This document shows, in pieces, positions 25,513-33,065 of a DNA stretch of 64,000 nt. Below the pieces are notes generated by a model. It made no database searches. It was not told the DNA's origin and saw only the letters and a list, made by a program, of their open reading frames with translations. The stretch is from JAWPMV01 sp038527215 (GTDB lineage Bacteria > Bacteroidota > Bacteroidia > J057), in assembly GCA_038527215.1 (NCBI GenBank), contig JBCBGC010000006.1:1-64000 (forward strand). Reading direction: 5' to 3'. A program made the position numbers and the translations under genes. Position 1 is the first letter of the stretch. Each line of letters opens with the position of its first letter.

Positions 25513-25569
25513 ATAAATTTGCGCTGAATATTGAAGTTGCGGATTTTACGTCTATGGTTGCCTGACCTC
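25513..25569 (-). repeat. Right terminal inverted repeat of the Tn3-like element
   Basis: Mirror of 23472-23528 with 3 mismatches. Its outermost base (25569) is the third base of the TAG stop of the adjacent permease gene. It begins 12 bases after the decarboxylase stop. Confidence 0.9.
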
Positions 25570-28244
25570 TACTCATACCGCAAGGCCTCGACCGGATTGG
25601 CCTGCGCCGTCCGCAAGGTATTCAGCACAATGGTTAGCAGCGCGATACTTCCCACCAGCAAGGTTGGAATCAGGAAAAAGGCCCAGCCCAGTTCAATGCG
25701 AAAGGGGAAATTCTGCAGCCAGCTATCCACCAGCCACCAGGCCAGCGGCAAGCCGATCAAGACGGCCAGTCCTACCAGCAGCATGAAATCCCGGGAGAGC
25801 AGTACCAGCAATTGTCCCAGGCTGGCTCCGACCACCTTGCGGATGCCGATTTCTTTGATGCGCAGGGAAGCCCCAAAAGCGGCTAATCCCAACAGGCCCA
25901 GGCAGGCCACGATCATGGCGAGTCCGGCAAAGATGGTGAAGACCGAGCCAAACTGCCGGTCCGTTTTGTATTGCTGGTCAAAGAATTCGTCCACGAAATA
26001 GTAGTCGAAGGGATTGCCGGGAAAAATCTCCGCGTAAGCGGCTTCCACCTCTGCAATGGTATTGCTCAGCTCTGCCGTATTGAGCTTGATGTTCCAGTTG
26101 GTCATGCTGCGCTCACTATGGCCGAGGATAAAAGGCACGTGGGCTTCCCGTAAAGAATTCCAGGCATAATCCTGCAGGACGCCCAGAATATGGGCCGTGT
26201 CGCCCATGATGACCACCCGCTCTTCGAGGGCTTGTTCAGGTGTGCCCAGCCCGACCTTTTGGATGAAGGCTTCATTCACCAAAATCCCAGGGCGGTCGAT
26301 CTCTGCATCGAAAACATGGCCCGCCAGGAGGTTGAATTCATAGGTAGGCGCAAAATCTGCGTCCACAAACACCGCTTGAAAGCTGTGGCTTTTCTGCTCT
26401 CCTAATTTGGTTACCTCCGAGCCCAGGTTGTAGCCTCCTCCGGGGATAGACCCCCCACCCGCAGCGATTTTAACTTGGGGAATTTGTTGGAGACGGGCCT
26501 TAAAGAGTTTCTTTTTTTCTAAACGATCGCTTCCCTCTGGCATAATACGGGGGCCCTTGACGATCATCACTTGATCGAGGGCCATGCCCAGGTCTTCGGA
26601 ACGCATCAATTGTAGCTGTTGGTAGATCGCCACGGTACCCGCCACCAGGGCTACGGTAGCCGTGAATTGAAAGACTACCAGGACTTTACGTAGAGAGAAG
26701 CCTCCTTTGCCAGTAGGTTTTAGCCCTTTTAAGACGGCCAGGGGCCGGAAGGACGAAAGCACCAGGGCAGGATATAGTCCGGCTAAGAGTGTACCCAGCA
26801 ACAAACCTCCGGCCAGCATCCACCACCAGCTGGTATGGGATTGCTGAATGTTGGTCAGGTCTTTGCCTACCACCTCACTCAGATAGGGGAGGGTCAGGGC
26901 AGTTAGGCCAATGGCGATACCTGCGGCGATGAGATTGGTGAAGAGGGCTTCAAACAAAAACTGCCGGACCAGTTGGGGTTTGATGGCCCCTACGGTCTTG
27001 CGAATACCTACTTCTTTGGCTCGGGAGATCGCCCTGGCGGTAGAGAGATTGATATAGTTGATCCAGCCAATGAGCAGAATCAGGATGCCGATCAGCCCAA
27101 AGAAATAGACGGTGTAAGCGTTGCCGGAGGGCGTAAGTTCATTGACATAGGTAGAATAGAGATGGATATCCTTGACCTTGATTAGTTCAGGTACCAGGCG
27201 ATAATTTTCCTCATCCCAGGCTTCCGCAATCAAAGGAGAGACGATGTCTGACCCCTTTTTTTCAAATGCAGCAATATCTAAATCCGCAGAGGCTTTGAGA
27301 TAGGTAAAAAAGTTGTTCCAATTCCAACCTGGATCGTTTTGGTATTGCTGATTCTCCAGCACATTGGCCATGGGTACCAAAAACTCAAACTCAAAGTGGG
27401 TATTCTGGGGCAGGTCTTCAAAGACGCCCGCAACCTTGAATTCGTTTTCCAGACGCCCCCCGCCAATCATGAGGTATTTACCCATGGCTTCCTCGGGCGA
27501 ACCAAAGTATTTATAGGCTGCACTGACCGATACCAAGAGGGACTTTTTTTCCTGTAAGGCCCGGCTCCGATCTCCTACCCGCAACGGAAAATTGAAAAAA
27601 TCCAGGAAATTGGAGTCTGCATAAAGCCCCTTTTCTTCGAAGAAACTTTTTTCCATGCCTGCTTCGTCCCGATAGGTAATCACATTGGCGGTATACCAGG
27701 GATGAATCCGCACAAATCCCCTCACTTCCGGCATGCGATCCAGGAGGGTAGGCCCCATGCCATGCGAGCTGCAGGCTTCCCGGAGTTCTTCTTCCCCATT
27801 GTCATAGCCTATGGACTGGACCCGATACAACTCGTCGGCGCTGATATGGAAGTGGTCATAGCTGCTTTCCAGGTCTACAAAATGCAGGATCAGCATACAG
27901 GCGGCCATGCCGATAGACAGGCCCAGGATGTTGAGGGCAGAGTAGCCACGGTGCCGCCACATATTGCGGTGCGTAATGGTGAAATAGTGCTTGAACATAT
28001 GCAGTTGGAAGTAAAATGGACTCAATTCGGAAAAATGCTTCATGCGAAAAGGCCGCATGAATCGGATCACCTGTATGCGGAACTGTCGACGGGCGCTGGC
28101 GATCCCTGCTTCCTCTGCGGTGCGATAATATTGTTCATGCAGATCCCCTTGTACTTCATCTATAAAAGACTCAGCACAATACCAGCGGAGAAAGCGGTCC
28201 CATCGTTGGGGCGGCGGTGGAATATGTTCTGGGAGGTGTTCCAA
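25569..28244 (-). CDS. FtsX/MacB-type ABC transporter permease with permease prefix domain
   Basis: 891 residues. Residues ~8-70 are a prefix domain found in PadR-linked permeases (RFLRWYCAESFIDEVQGDLH). Then comes a MacB-like layout: membrane segment (GYSALNILGLSIGMAACMLI, ~95-115), periplasmic domain (~120-375), three-helix FtsX block (~380-500, including INLSTARAISRAKEVGIRKT), and a second half with the same order ending in KEIGIRKVVGASLGQLLVLL and ANPVEALRYE. Proteins of this type work with an ATPase in mechanotransmission, lipoprotein handling or antimicrobial peptide resistance; no ATPase gene is adjacent. It is downstream of a PadR gene on the same strand (70-base gap). The stop codon has been remade as TAG by the transposon. 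Confidence 0.9.
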   Translation of the reverse strand: MEHLPEHIPPPPQRWDRFLRWYCAESFIDEVQGDLHEQYYRTAEEAGIASARRQFRIQVIRFMRPFRMKHFSELSPFYFQLHMFKHYFTITHRNMWRHRGYSALNILGLSIGMAACMLILHFVDLESSYDHFHISADELYRVQSIGYDNGEEELREACSSHGMGPTLLDRMPEVRGFVRIHPWYTANVITYRDEAGMEKSFFEEKGLYADSNFLDFFNFPLRVGDRSRALQEKKSLLVSVSAAYKYFGSPEEAMGKYLMIGGGRLENEFKVAGVFEDLPQNTHFEFEFLVPMANVLENQQYQNDPGWNWNNFFTYLKASADLDIAAFEKKGSDIVSPLIAEAWDEENYRLVPELIKVKDIHLYSTYVNELTPSGNAYTVYFFGLIGILILLIGWINYINLSTARAISRAKEVGIRKTVGAIKPQLVRQFLFEALFTNLIAAGIAIGLTALTLPYLSEVVGKDLTNIQQSHTSWWWMLAGGLLLGTLLAGLYPALVLSSFRPLAVLKGLKPTGKGGFSLRKVLVVFQFTATVALVAGTVAIYQQLQLMRSEDLGMALDQVMIVKGPRIMPEGSDRLEKKKLFKARLQQIPQVKIAAGGGSIPGGGYNLGSEVTKLGEQKSHSFQAVFVDADFAPTYEFNLLAGHVFDAEIDRPGILVNEAFIQKVGLGTPEQALEERVVIMGDTAHILGVLQDYAWNSLREAHVPFILGHSERSMTNWNIKLNTAELSNTIAEVEAAYAEIFPGNPFDYYFVDEFFDQQYKTDRQFGSVFTIFAGLAMIVACLGLLGLAAFGASLRIKEIGIRKVVGASLGQLLVLLSRDFMLLVGLAVLIGLPLAWWLVDSWLQNFPFRIELGWAFFLIPTLLVGSIALLTIVLNTLRTAQANPVEALRYE

Positions 28245-28314
28245 AAGGCAAATAAGATTTCAGTACAGGCATAGATACTATGCTGACCTTCTCATCTTAG
28301 CATGTGCGGACGCT

Positions 28315-28650
28315 TTAGTTCAGCGCCCAGAATTTAAAGTCGGGAATGAGGTCCCAGAGCCGGTTTCGTAAGTCCCTGGAAGAGACCAGGGCAGCCTTGC
28401 CTGCCGCCGTGATCTGGTAGAGTTTTTTGCGACGACCTCCTCTACGGTGGGTGGCTTCGCTCATCTCTGCCCGCACAAAGCCCTTTTTTTCCAGGCGATA
28501 TAAGGCGGTGTGCACACTGGATAAGCTGAATTTGCGCTCGGCTTGCTTCTCCAGCTCTTCGGTCAGGAGGACCCCATAGGCCTTCCCCTTTAGCATGGCT
28601 ACGGTCAGCAAGACCAGTTCTTCAAATTCTCCCAGGTAGGTTCCTTTCAT
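28315..28650 (-). CDS. PadR family transcriptional regulator
   Basis: 111 residues. The PadR winged-helix pattern is clear: YLGEFEELVLLTVAMLKGKA, YGVLLTEELEKQ, FSLSSVHTALYRLEKKGFVR and RRGGRRKKLYQITAAGKAAL. It lacks the long C-terminal dimer domain, so it is a short PadR of the Bacteroidota permease-linked type. It precedes the prefix-domain permease gene in a likely two-gene operon. A pair of direct repeats directly upstream (28661-28707) is a candidate binding site for autoregulation. PadR proteins generally repress until a ligand or stress releases them. Confidence 0.92.
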   Translation of the reverse strand: MKGTYLGEFEELVLLTVAMLKGKAYGVLLTEELEKQAERKFSLSSVHTALYRLEKKGFVRAEMSEATHRRGGRRKKLYQITAAGKAALVSSRDLRNRLWDLIPDFKFWALN

Positions 28651-28660
28651 TGTTTTCTGA

Positions 28661-28707
28661 TATCATTCGTAAATGTAAAAGAAAATATTTCATTCGTATA
28701 TGTAAAA
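28661..28707 (-). promoter_or_regulatory. Direct repeats upstream of padR, candidate operator
   Basis: TATCATTCGTAAATGTAAAA (28661-28680) and TTTCATTCGTATATGTAAAA (28688-28707) differ at two positions and are spaced 27 bases apart, immediately before the PadR start. Within each copy ATTCGTAWATGT is partly dyad-symmetric. PadR binding is inference. Confidence 0.5.
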
Positions 28708-28750
28708 ATTGCTCAAGCTCAAAGTCACCCCTCGAAAGAGCAGGGAATTT

Positions 28751-29344
28751 TTATTTGCCTTTACATTCTTTCCAGGCTGCCTTCCACTCGGTGAGGTTGT
28801 GAAGGGTTTTGGTGGTCCCGTCTTTAAAGGTGATATCCAGGGGAAAACTCATGATGGGTTTCTCCTTCGCATCAGGGTTGGCAGTGTACCAGGCTTTGAG
28901 GGCTTGATTCATGCTCGCTTCATCGTTTCCGGTGATAATGGTGCTGTCCGGCATGGTGTAGGTTATCGGGTAGACCATCTCAAAGCATTCTTCTTTTTTC
29001 TCCCAATCCTCTTTACATTCCTTGAAAGCCGCGGCCAATTCATCCTCGTTAGCCAGGCTTTTGGTTACGCCCTCTTCCCATGAGATTTGCACGGGAAAGT
29101 TCATGGTGGGCTTGCCGGTAGCATCCGGATGAGCTACGTACCAGTCTTTCATCAGGGAATTCACTTCTTTTTCGTCCTGTCCCGTGATCACACTTCCGTC
29201 CGGCAGGGTATAAGAAAGGGGGTAAATCAGCTCGGGACATTCGCCCTTTTCTTTTCCTTCCTTTTTATCGAGGAAAGCACTTTTTTCACAGGCAGCGAAA
29301 AGGAAAAAACTGGCAAGCAAAACTCCGAATAATGAAGACTTCAT
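28751..29344 (-). CDS. Lipoprotein with two tandem copies of an unknown domain
   Basis: 197 residues from the ATG at 29344; the nine upstream codons precede the signal and look non-native. Lipobox FLFAAC. The mature protein consists of two ~75-residue repeats. The first has CPELIYPLSYTLPDGSVITG, WYVAHPDATGKPTMNFPVQI and AAAFKEC; the second has CFEMVYPITYTMPDSTIITG, WYTANPDAKEKPIMSFPLDI and KAAWKEC. Each repeat starts and ends with Cys, which could form a disulfide per domain. I do not know a named family. It is probably a periplasm-facing or surface lipoprotein. Confidence 0.8.
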   Translation of the reverse strand: MKSSLFGVLLASFFLFAACEKSAFLDKKEGKEKGECPELIYPLSYTLPDGSVITGQDEKEVNSLMKDWYVAHPDATGKPTMNFPVQISWEEGVTKSLANEDELAAAFKECKEDWEKKEECFEMVYPITYTMPDSTIITGNDEASMNQALKAWYTANPDAKEKPIMSFPLDITFKDGTTKTLHNLTEWKAAWKECKGK

Positions 29345-29618
29345 GAGATGATTTTTGGTGGGGGCTGTCATGTAGGGAAATCCGAGAGAACCGCAACAAT
29401 CCTAACGGCCTTTGCGCCTATTAAATTAAAAGGTATCTCCCTTAGCTGCAAGATGCTGGTCATCGTATTAGAGAAAGGTATGTATATGCCATTGAGGGAA
29501 GCTGGCAATCGGCCCAAAGTATCCAGCGCAAAATCATGGCTATGGCTTTTGCCAGGGCTCCTGAAATAGAACGAGCCCTCAGTTAAAAAAAACCACCAAA
29601 GAAGCTACTCCAGGTGTT

Positions 29619-30242
29619 TCAACCCTCATACAAATCATAGAGTTTGTGGACCAACTTTTCCGTGGCATCCTTTACCCCATACGCCTTGAGAAAAGCTAAC
29701 CCATATCCTTTGCCTAAATTATATTGCAAGCTCCAAACCGCGGCAGCTAAATCGACATGTTTATCAGCAACTTGCATATCGCCTAGATCAATATAGCCTG
29801 AAAGTTCTCCATCCTTATATATAAAATTGGGTAAGCATGCGTCCCCATGAACAAGCACCTTTCCATCTCCTTCTTTACCAAAAGTACAAGACGAGATGTC
29901 AAGGGAATGAAAATCTCTTATGGCAACAGCGAGCTTTGATACAGTATCATTTGGACTTATTTTTTGGCACAAACGAGCAAGGTTCTCTCCTTCGATTTCG
30001 GTCATAAGGAGAGCGTCTTTGTCTTCAATCCTCATCAAGGCAATAACGCGCGGTACAGGAAGCCTGCTAGCGAGCCACTCAAGGCGAACCCTTTCTTTTT
30101 CCAATGCTGAGGCAACTTTTAAAAAATAATTTTGACTGGGGGTAATCAGTTTATATACATCGCTTTGGTCTCCCTGTGTTTCTTTTTCGACGCCACAATC
30201 ACCGTCAAGAAATTGTTTTGCCCAATTAACATAGCTATTCAT
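29619..30242 (-). CDS. Aminoglycoside 3'-phosphotransferase-like kinase (short)
   Basis: 207 residues from 30242, shorter than usual APH(3') enzymes (about 255-270). Kinase features: YFLKVASALEKERVRLEWLA (ATP-site Lys and helix C), PVPRVIALM, LLMTEIEGENLARL (hinge), the catalytic loop VLVHGDACLPNFIY, the metal site GYIDLGDMQVADKHVDLAAA, and AVWSLQYNLGKGYGLAFLKA at the end. All key catalytic motifs are intact. The N-terminal lobe seems shortened. Composition is AT-richer than neighbours, suggesting transfer. Family members phosphorylate kanamycin/neomycin-type drugs, but chromosomal homologues with other substrates exist; resistance is not shown. Confidence 0.82.
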   Translation of the reverse strand: MNSYVNWAKQFLDGDCGVEKETQGDQSDVYKLITPSQNYFLKVASALEKERVRLEWLASRLPVPRVIALMRIEDKDALLMTEIEGENLARLCQKISPNDTVSKLAVAIRDFHSLDISSCTFGKEGDGKVLVHGDACLPNFIYKDGELSGYIDLGDMQVADKHVDLAAAVWSLQYNLGKGYGLAFLKAYGVKDATEKLVHKLYDLYEG

Positions 30243-30343
30243 GGAATAATAGTACCTTTTTTCCAGGGTGGACAATAGCCCAGGCTTAGATAGCAGGCGA
30301 AGAAGGAGTGTTTCATAGCTTGTAGATGGGATGAAAAAACGCC

Positions 30344-31195
30344 CTACGGACTGATCACTTTGCGGTCCTTCAGGTGGTAACGCGAGCCTGCATCCAACAT
30401 ATAAAACTGTCGACTGCCCGGCGGCAGTTTTTTATAAGTCCCGGTTTCCGAATGCCACATGGTGCCATCGTAAATCAAAGCGTAGGAAGCACCGATCACT
30501 TCACATTCATCTCCTTGCACCACGATACCGGTATTTTCATCCAGGCTGATGCCCAGCAGTTCGGGATGGTGATCCAGAATCCGAAACATATCAAATTGAC
30601 GGTTGCGCGCCAGCACATGCTGGTCAATGGCGATTTGGGTGACAAAAGCCATGCCTTCCTCATGGTCGCCCATCATGATGGTATTGGTTTTGGTGTCGCC
30701 ACGGGCCAGGTAAGAACCCTGGATGGTAGCCCCGGCTGAAGAACCGGCAATCACGCCCCCGCGTTCGAGGACTTTTTTCAGTTCCTGATGGGTGCGGTTG
30801 TGCAAGTAACTGTCCACCAGTCTCCATTGCCTGCCGCCCGTGATCCAGACCCCGGAAGCGGTAGTGAGCGGCTTGACAAAATCTTCTGTATCGGCTTCCG
30901 CTGGATCATTGGTATGCAGCACGCTCACCTTTTTAAAGCCACGGGCTTCAAAATTGGCCTTTATGCGACGGGCTACGCTACCGTCTTCAAGACCCGGACT
31001 GCCTGAGGCGGTCGGAATCACCACGATTTCTGCTTCAGGCCCTCCGGCCAGCTCCATGAATTTCCCATAAAAAACCGAATCCAAACGCCCTCCGCCAATA
31101 ATGATGAGCGAACCCTTTTCCGGCCCTTGGGTTTGGGCCAGGCTTTCGACGGAAAAAAAGAAGGGAAGACTGAGCAGGATTAGGAGATAACGCAT
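30344..31195 (-). CDS. Exported cyanophycinase-like peptidase (S51 family)
   Basis: 283 residues with a signal peptide (LPFFFSVESLAQT). The S51 fold is shown by KGSLIIIGGGRLDSVFYGKF (residues ~27-46), VVIPTASGSPG (~57), VWITGGRQWRLVDSYL (~115), the nucleophile elbow AGSSAGATIQGSYL with Ser153, and EENTGIVVQGD-like LDENTGIVVQGDECEVIGAS (~220). Cyanophycinases cleave Asp-Arg polymers to beta-Asp-Arg dipeptides; others are isoaspartyl or alpha-aspartyl peptidases. No cyanophycin synthetase is in the window, and the signal peptide suggests scavenging outside the cytoplasm. A GNAT-like gene ends 10 bases upstream on the same strand. Confidence 0.87.
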   Translation of the reverse strand: MRYLLILLSLPFFFSVESLAQTQGPEKGSLIIIGGGRLDSVFYGKFMELAGGPEAEIVVIPTASGSPGLEDGSVARRIKANFEARGFKKVSVLHTNDPAEADTEDFVKPLTTASGVWITGGRQWRLVDSYLHNRTHQELKKVLERGGVIAGSSAGATIQGSYLARGDTKTNTIMMGDHEEGMAFVTQIAIDQHVLARNRQFDMFRILDHHPELLGISLDENTGIVVQGDECEVIGASYALIYDGTMWHSETGTYKKLPPGSRQFYMLDAGSRYHLKDRKVISP

Positions 31196-31205
31196 AGCAA
31201 GATCA

Positions 31206-32336
31206 TTAAACGACGTCCAAGCCAGAAATATAGTGAGGGACTTGTTTGAGTAAGCTAACAGGATCTTGCTTAAAATTCAATGGGCGCACGATCACATCTG
31301 CCCAGGCCGTTTGCCCCATCAGCGGGGAAAGCAGGCCCATGCCCGGGAGCTGATCGATAAGGTGAAAAAGGGCGGTTTGATCATCCAGCCAAAGCATGGC
31401 ACTGTGCAACCTCTCCGCCGCCAATACCCCCTCGAATAAGTCGGGCAGGATATTTTCGTGCCCTTTTTTTACATAAAGCCCATCGAAACCTCCAAAGCGA
31501 AAGGCGCGAGGATTGAAAACCCTGCGCAGGATAGGGATGTGAGGCAGGACATGAAGCATGAGTTTGCCTTCCCGACCGGGGAGTTCCTGGACGGTCCACT
31601 GGCGCACCCGGACTTGAACCCCGGCCACAATTTCCCCGTTTTCCCGCCATACATAATAAGGCGCTTGCAGCTGTAAATCATCGGGACAGAGAAAGCCATA
31701 CCCCTGGTAGAAATGGGCCAGCTGTTTTTCCATGGTCGGAATTTCGGTTGGGGTCAGACAGGCTACCGCGGCCTTTTTTCGGGGGAAGAGGCGGGTAAAA
31801 AAGCGGGTACGGAAACGGCGGATCGCCTGGAAGCCAAAACTCTCCGTCAATTGCGCGGAGCGGGCATTGTCCCCGATCACGTAGGCGTAGAAGAGGGTAG
31901 GGGCTTCTTCCGAGCCATGCACCTGCTGCAAGGGAGAGTCGGCTTCAAAAATGCGGCCGATCTGCTGTTTCAGGACATGTGAGGCTTTAGGCGGACGCAC
32001 GCTTGCCTGGGCCCCCACCTGCCGATTTTGCAGCCGTGGATCAAAGGCGAGATAGCGTACATAATAAGCGCGAACAAGGTCAGCCTGGGAAGCCAATCGT
32101 GCGGATTTGTGCACAAATCCCAGGGTAGACAGGACTTGTTCCCGCCGCAAAAGGGTCAGAAAATAGGTCGCCCCCATTTGGTCCAGGGCCTGGGTGCTTC
32201 CGGGATGGGTGTAGCGAATTCCTCCGGGCGTGCCCCAAACGAGTTCTTCCAGCAAGGCTTCCACCTCCGAAGGAAGGGTGAAGAATAACTGAAGAGACCA
32301 GTGTTTTCTTTGCCAGAGGGTAATCTTGAGGGGCAT
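31206..32336 (-). CDS. GNAT-like N-acetyltransferase of unknown substrate
   Basis: 376 residues, no signal peptide. The middle (about residues 85-175) reads like a GNAT core: VRAYYVRYLAFDPRLQNR, LFYAYVIGDNARSAQLTESF and FGFQAIRRFRTRFFTRLFPR, the last two typical of the helix and strand after the acetyl-CoA site. The C-terminal half (about 200-376) resembles a second GNAT-type fold (YYVWRENGEIVAGVQVRVRQ). It sits 10 bases before the cyanophycinase-like gene and 9 bases after the toxin gene. Its substrate may be an amino acid or peptide linked to the peptidase, but this is inference from adjacency only. Confidence 0.6.
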   Translation of the reverse strand: MPLKITLWQRKHWSLQLFFTLPSEVEALLEELVWGTPGGIRYTHPGSTQALDQMGATYFLTLLRREQVLSTLGFVHKSARLASQADLVRAYYVRYLAFDPRLQNRQVGAQASVRPPKASHVLKQQIGRIFEADSPLQQVHGSEEAPTLFYAYVIGDNARSAQLTESFGFQAIRRFRTRFFTRLFPRKKAAVACLTPTEIPTMEKQLAHFYQGYGFLCPDDLQLQAPYYVWRENGEIVAGVQVRVRQWTVQELPGREGKLMLHVLPHIPILRRVFNPRAFRFGGFDGLYVKKGHENILPDLFEGVLAAERLHSAMLWLDDQTALFHLIDQLPGMGLLSPLMGQTAWADVIVRPLNFKQDPVSLLKQVPHYISGLDVV

Positions 32337-32345
32337 GGAAAAGGC

Positions 32346-32654
32346 CTAACTTTCTAGGATCAGGGAATCAGGGTCTTGGCGATGATCAAAAAAAGCCAGG
32401 AGATCAATCGTTTCAGCTTCTACCTTATAAAAAAGAGAAGTCTGCTTGGATACCACACATTTTCTGATTTTTTGATTTCCAGCCAGCCGATACGCAGGGT
32501 ACTGAAAGGGAAATTGCAGAATGGACTGAATGATTGTCTCTACCTTTTCATGAAATGCAATGGCTTTTTCATCTCCCCAATTTTCCTGTAGGTAAAGGAG
32601 CAAATCCAAAAAGTTTTGACGTGCATTCCTAGACCACCGGATGGTTCTCTGCAT
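32346..32654 (-). CDS. ParE/RelE family toxin
   Basis: 102 residues. The ParE/RelE fold is indicated by IRWSRNARQNFLDLLLYLQE at the N-terminus, AIAFHEKVETIIQSILQFPF in the second helix, and the basic strand region QKIRKCVVSKQTSLFYKVEA with the end IDLLAFFDHRQDP. ParE-type toxins poison gyrase and RelE-type toxins cut ribosome-bound mRNA; the sequence does not decide between them. The start lies one base after the stop of the small upstream gene, the classic antitoxin-toxin order. Confidence 0.85.
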   Translation of the reverse strand: MQRTIRWSRNARQNFLDLLLYLQENWGDEKAIAFHEKVETIIQSILQFPFQYPAYRLAGNQKIRKCVVSKQTSLFYKVEAETIDLLAFFDHRQDPDSLILES

Positions 32655-32655
32655 A

Positions 32656-32892
32656 TCATTTCTTGAAAAGGTCGTTTACCTTGGCCTGAACCTCTTCATG
32701 GGAAGAGAAATTTCCCGCTTCAATGTCATCCAACCCTAAAGAGATAGCTTTTCTTTCGGCCTCAGTTAAATGAACCTCAGCATCTAACCCCTGGCCCACG
32801 CTGATAATTTTATATACAGCAGCCAGTAATTCCGTGTCCTCAATCCGATCGATCAGCTTGTGCAAAGATTCTTTTAACTGATGAATGCTCAT
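32656..32892 (-). CDS. Putative antitoxin of the ParE/RelE-type pair
   Basis: 78 residues, acidic, mainly helical: MSIHQLKESLHKLIDRIED, then ELLAAVYKIISVGQ, and a flexible C-terminus LDDIEAGNFSSHEEVQAKVN ending in a basic DLFKK. The C-terminal pattern, with 'G...S.EEV', is common in antitoxins that wrap their RelE/ParE partner. No ribbon-helix-helix is obvious. Context (1-base gap to the toxin, first gene of the pair) is the main evidence. Autoregulation would be expected for the family but no clear operator was seen. Confidence 0.78.
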   Translation of the reverse strand: MSIHQLKESLHKLIDRIEDTELLAAVYKIISVGQGLDAEVHLTEAERKAISLGLDDIEAGNFSSHEEVQAKVNDLFKK

Positions 32893-33065
32893 AAGCCTTT
32901 CTTTTCTTCAATTTACGAGAAATCTTCCAATGTGGGTGACCCATCCATCTTTTACCATGAATTAGCGCACTTTCACTAGACTTTTCCCCTGAAAAAACCT
33001 TACCTTTATTCTATCCTTTTTAGCTTTTGCTGGAAATGTTAGCAAAGGCATAGGCTTATTTCTAT

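Larger units (their letters stand above)
23472..25569. mobile_element. Tn3-family-like element carrying a PLP-dependent decarboxylase gene
   Basis: A 2,098-base unit with 57-base terminal inverted repeats (54 of 57 identical) and a perfect 5-base target duplication TACTC at 23467-23471 and 25570-25574, as expected for Tn3-family transposition. Inside are the 3' remnant of a Tn3-type transposase gene on the minus strand and one intact passenger gene on the plus strand. No resolvase gene is present. The element sits exactly in the stop codon of the permease gene at 25569-28244: before insertion the sequence would have read GAG TAA; now GAG TA plus the first G of the repeat gives TAG. The element can move only if a transposase is supplied in trans (inference). 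Confidence 0.9.

Noticed and set aside
29345..29618. Possible small gene at 29348-29569
   Set aside because: No recognisable protein character and no start context; treated as empty intergenic sequence between two minus-strand genes.
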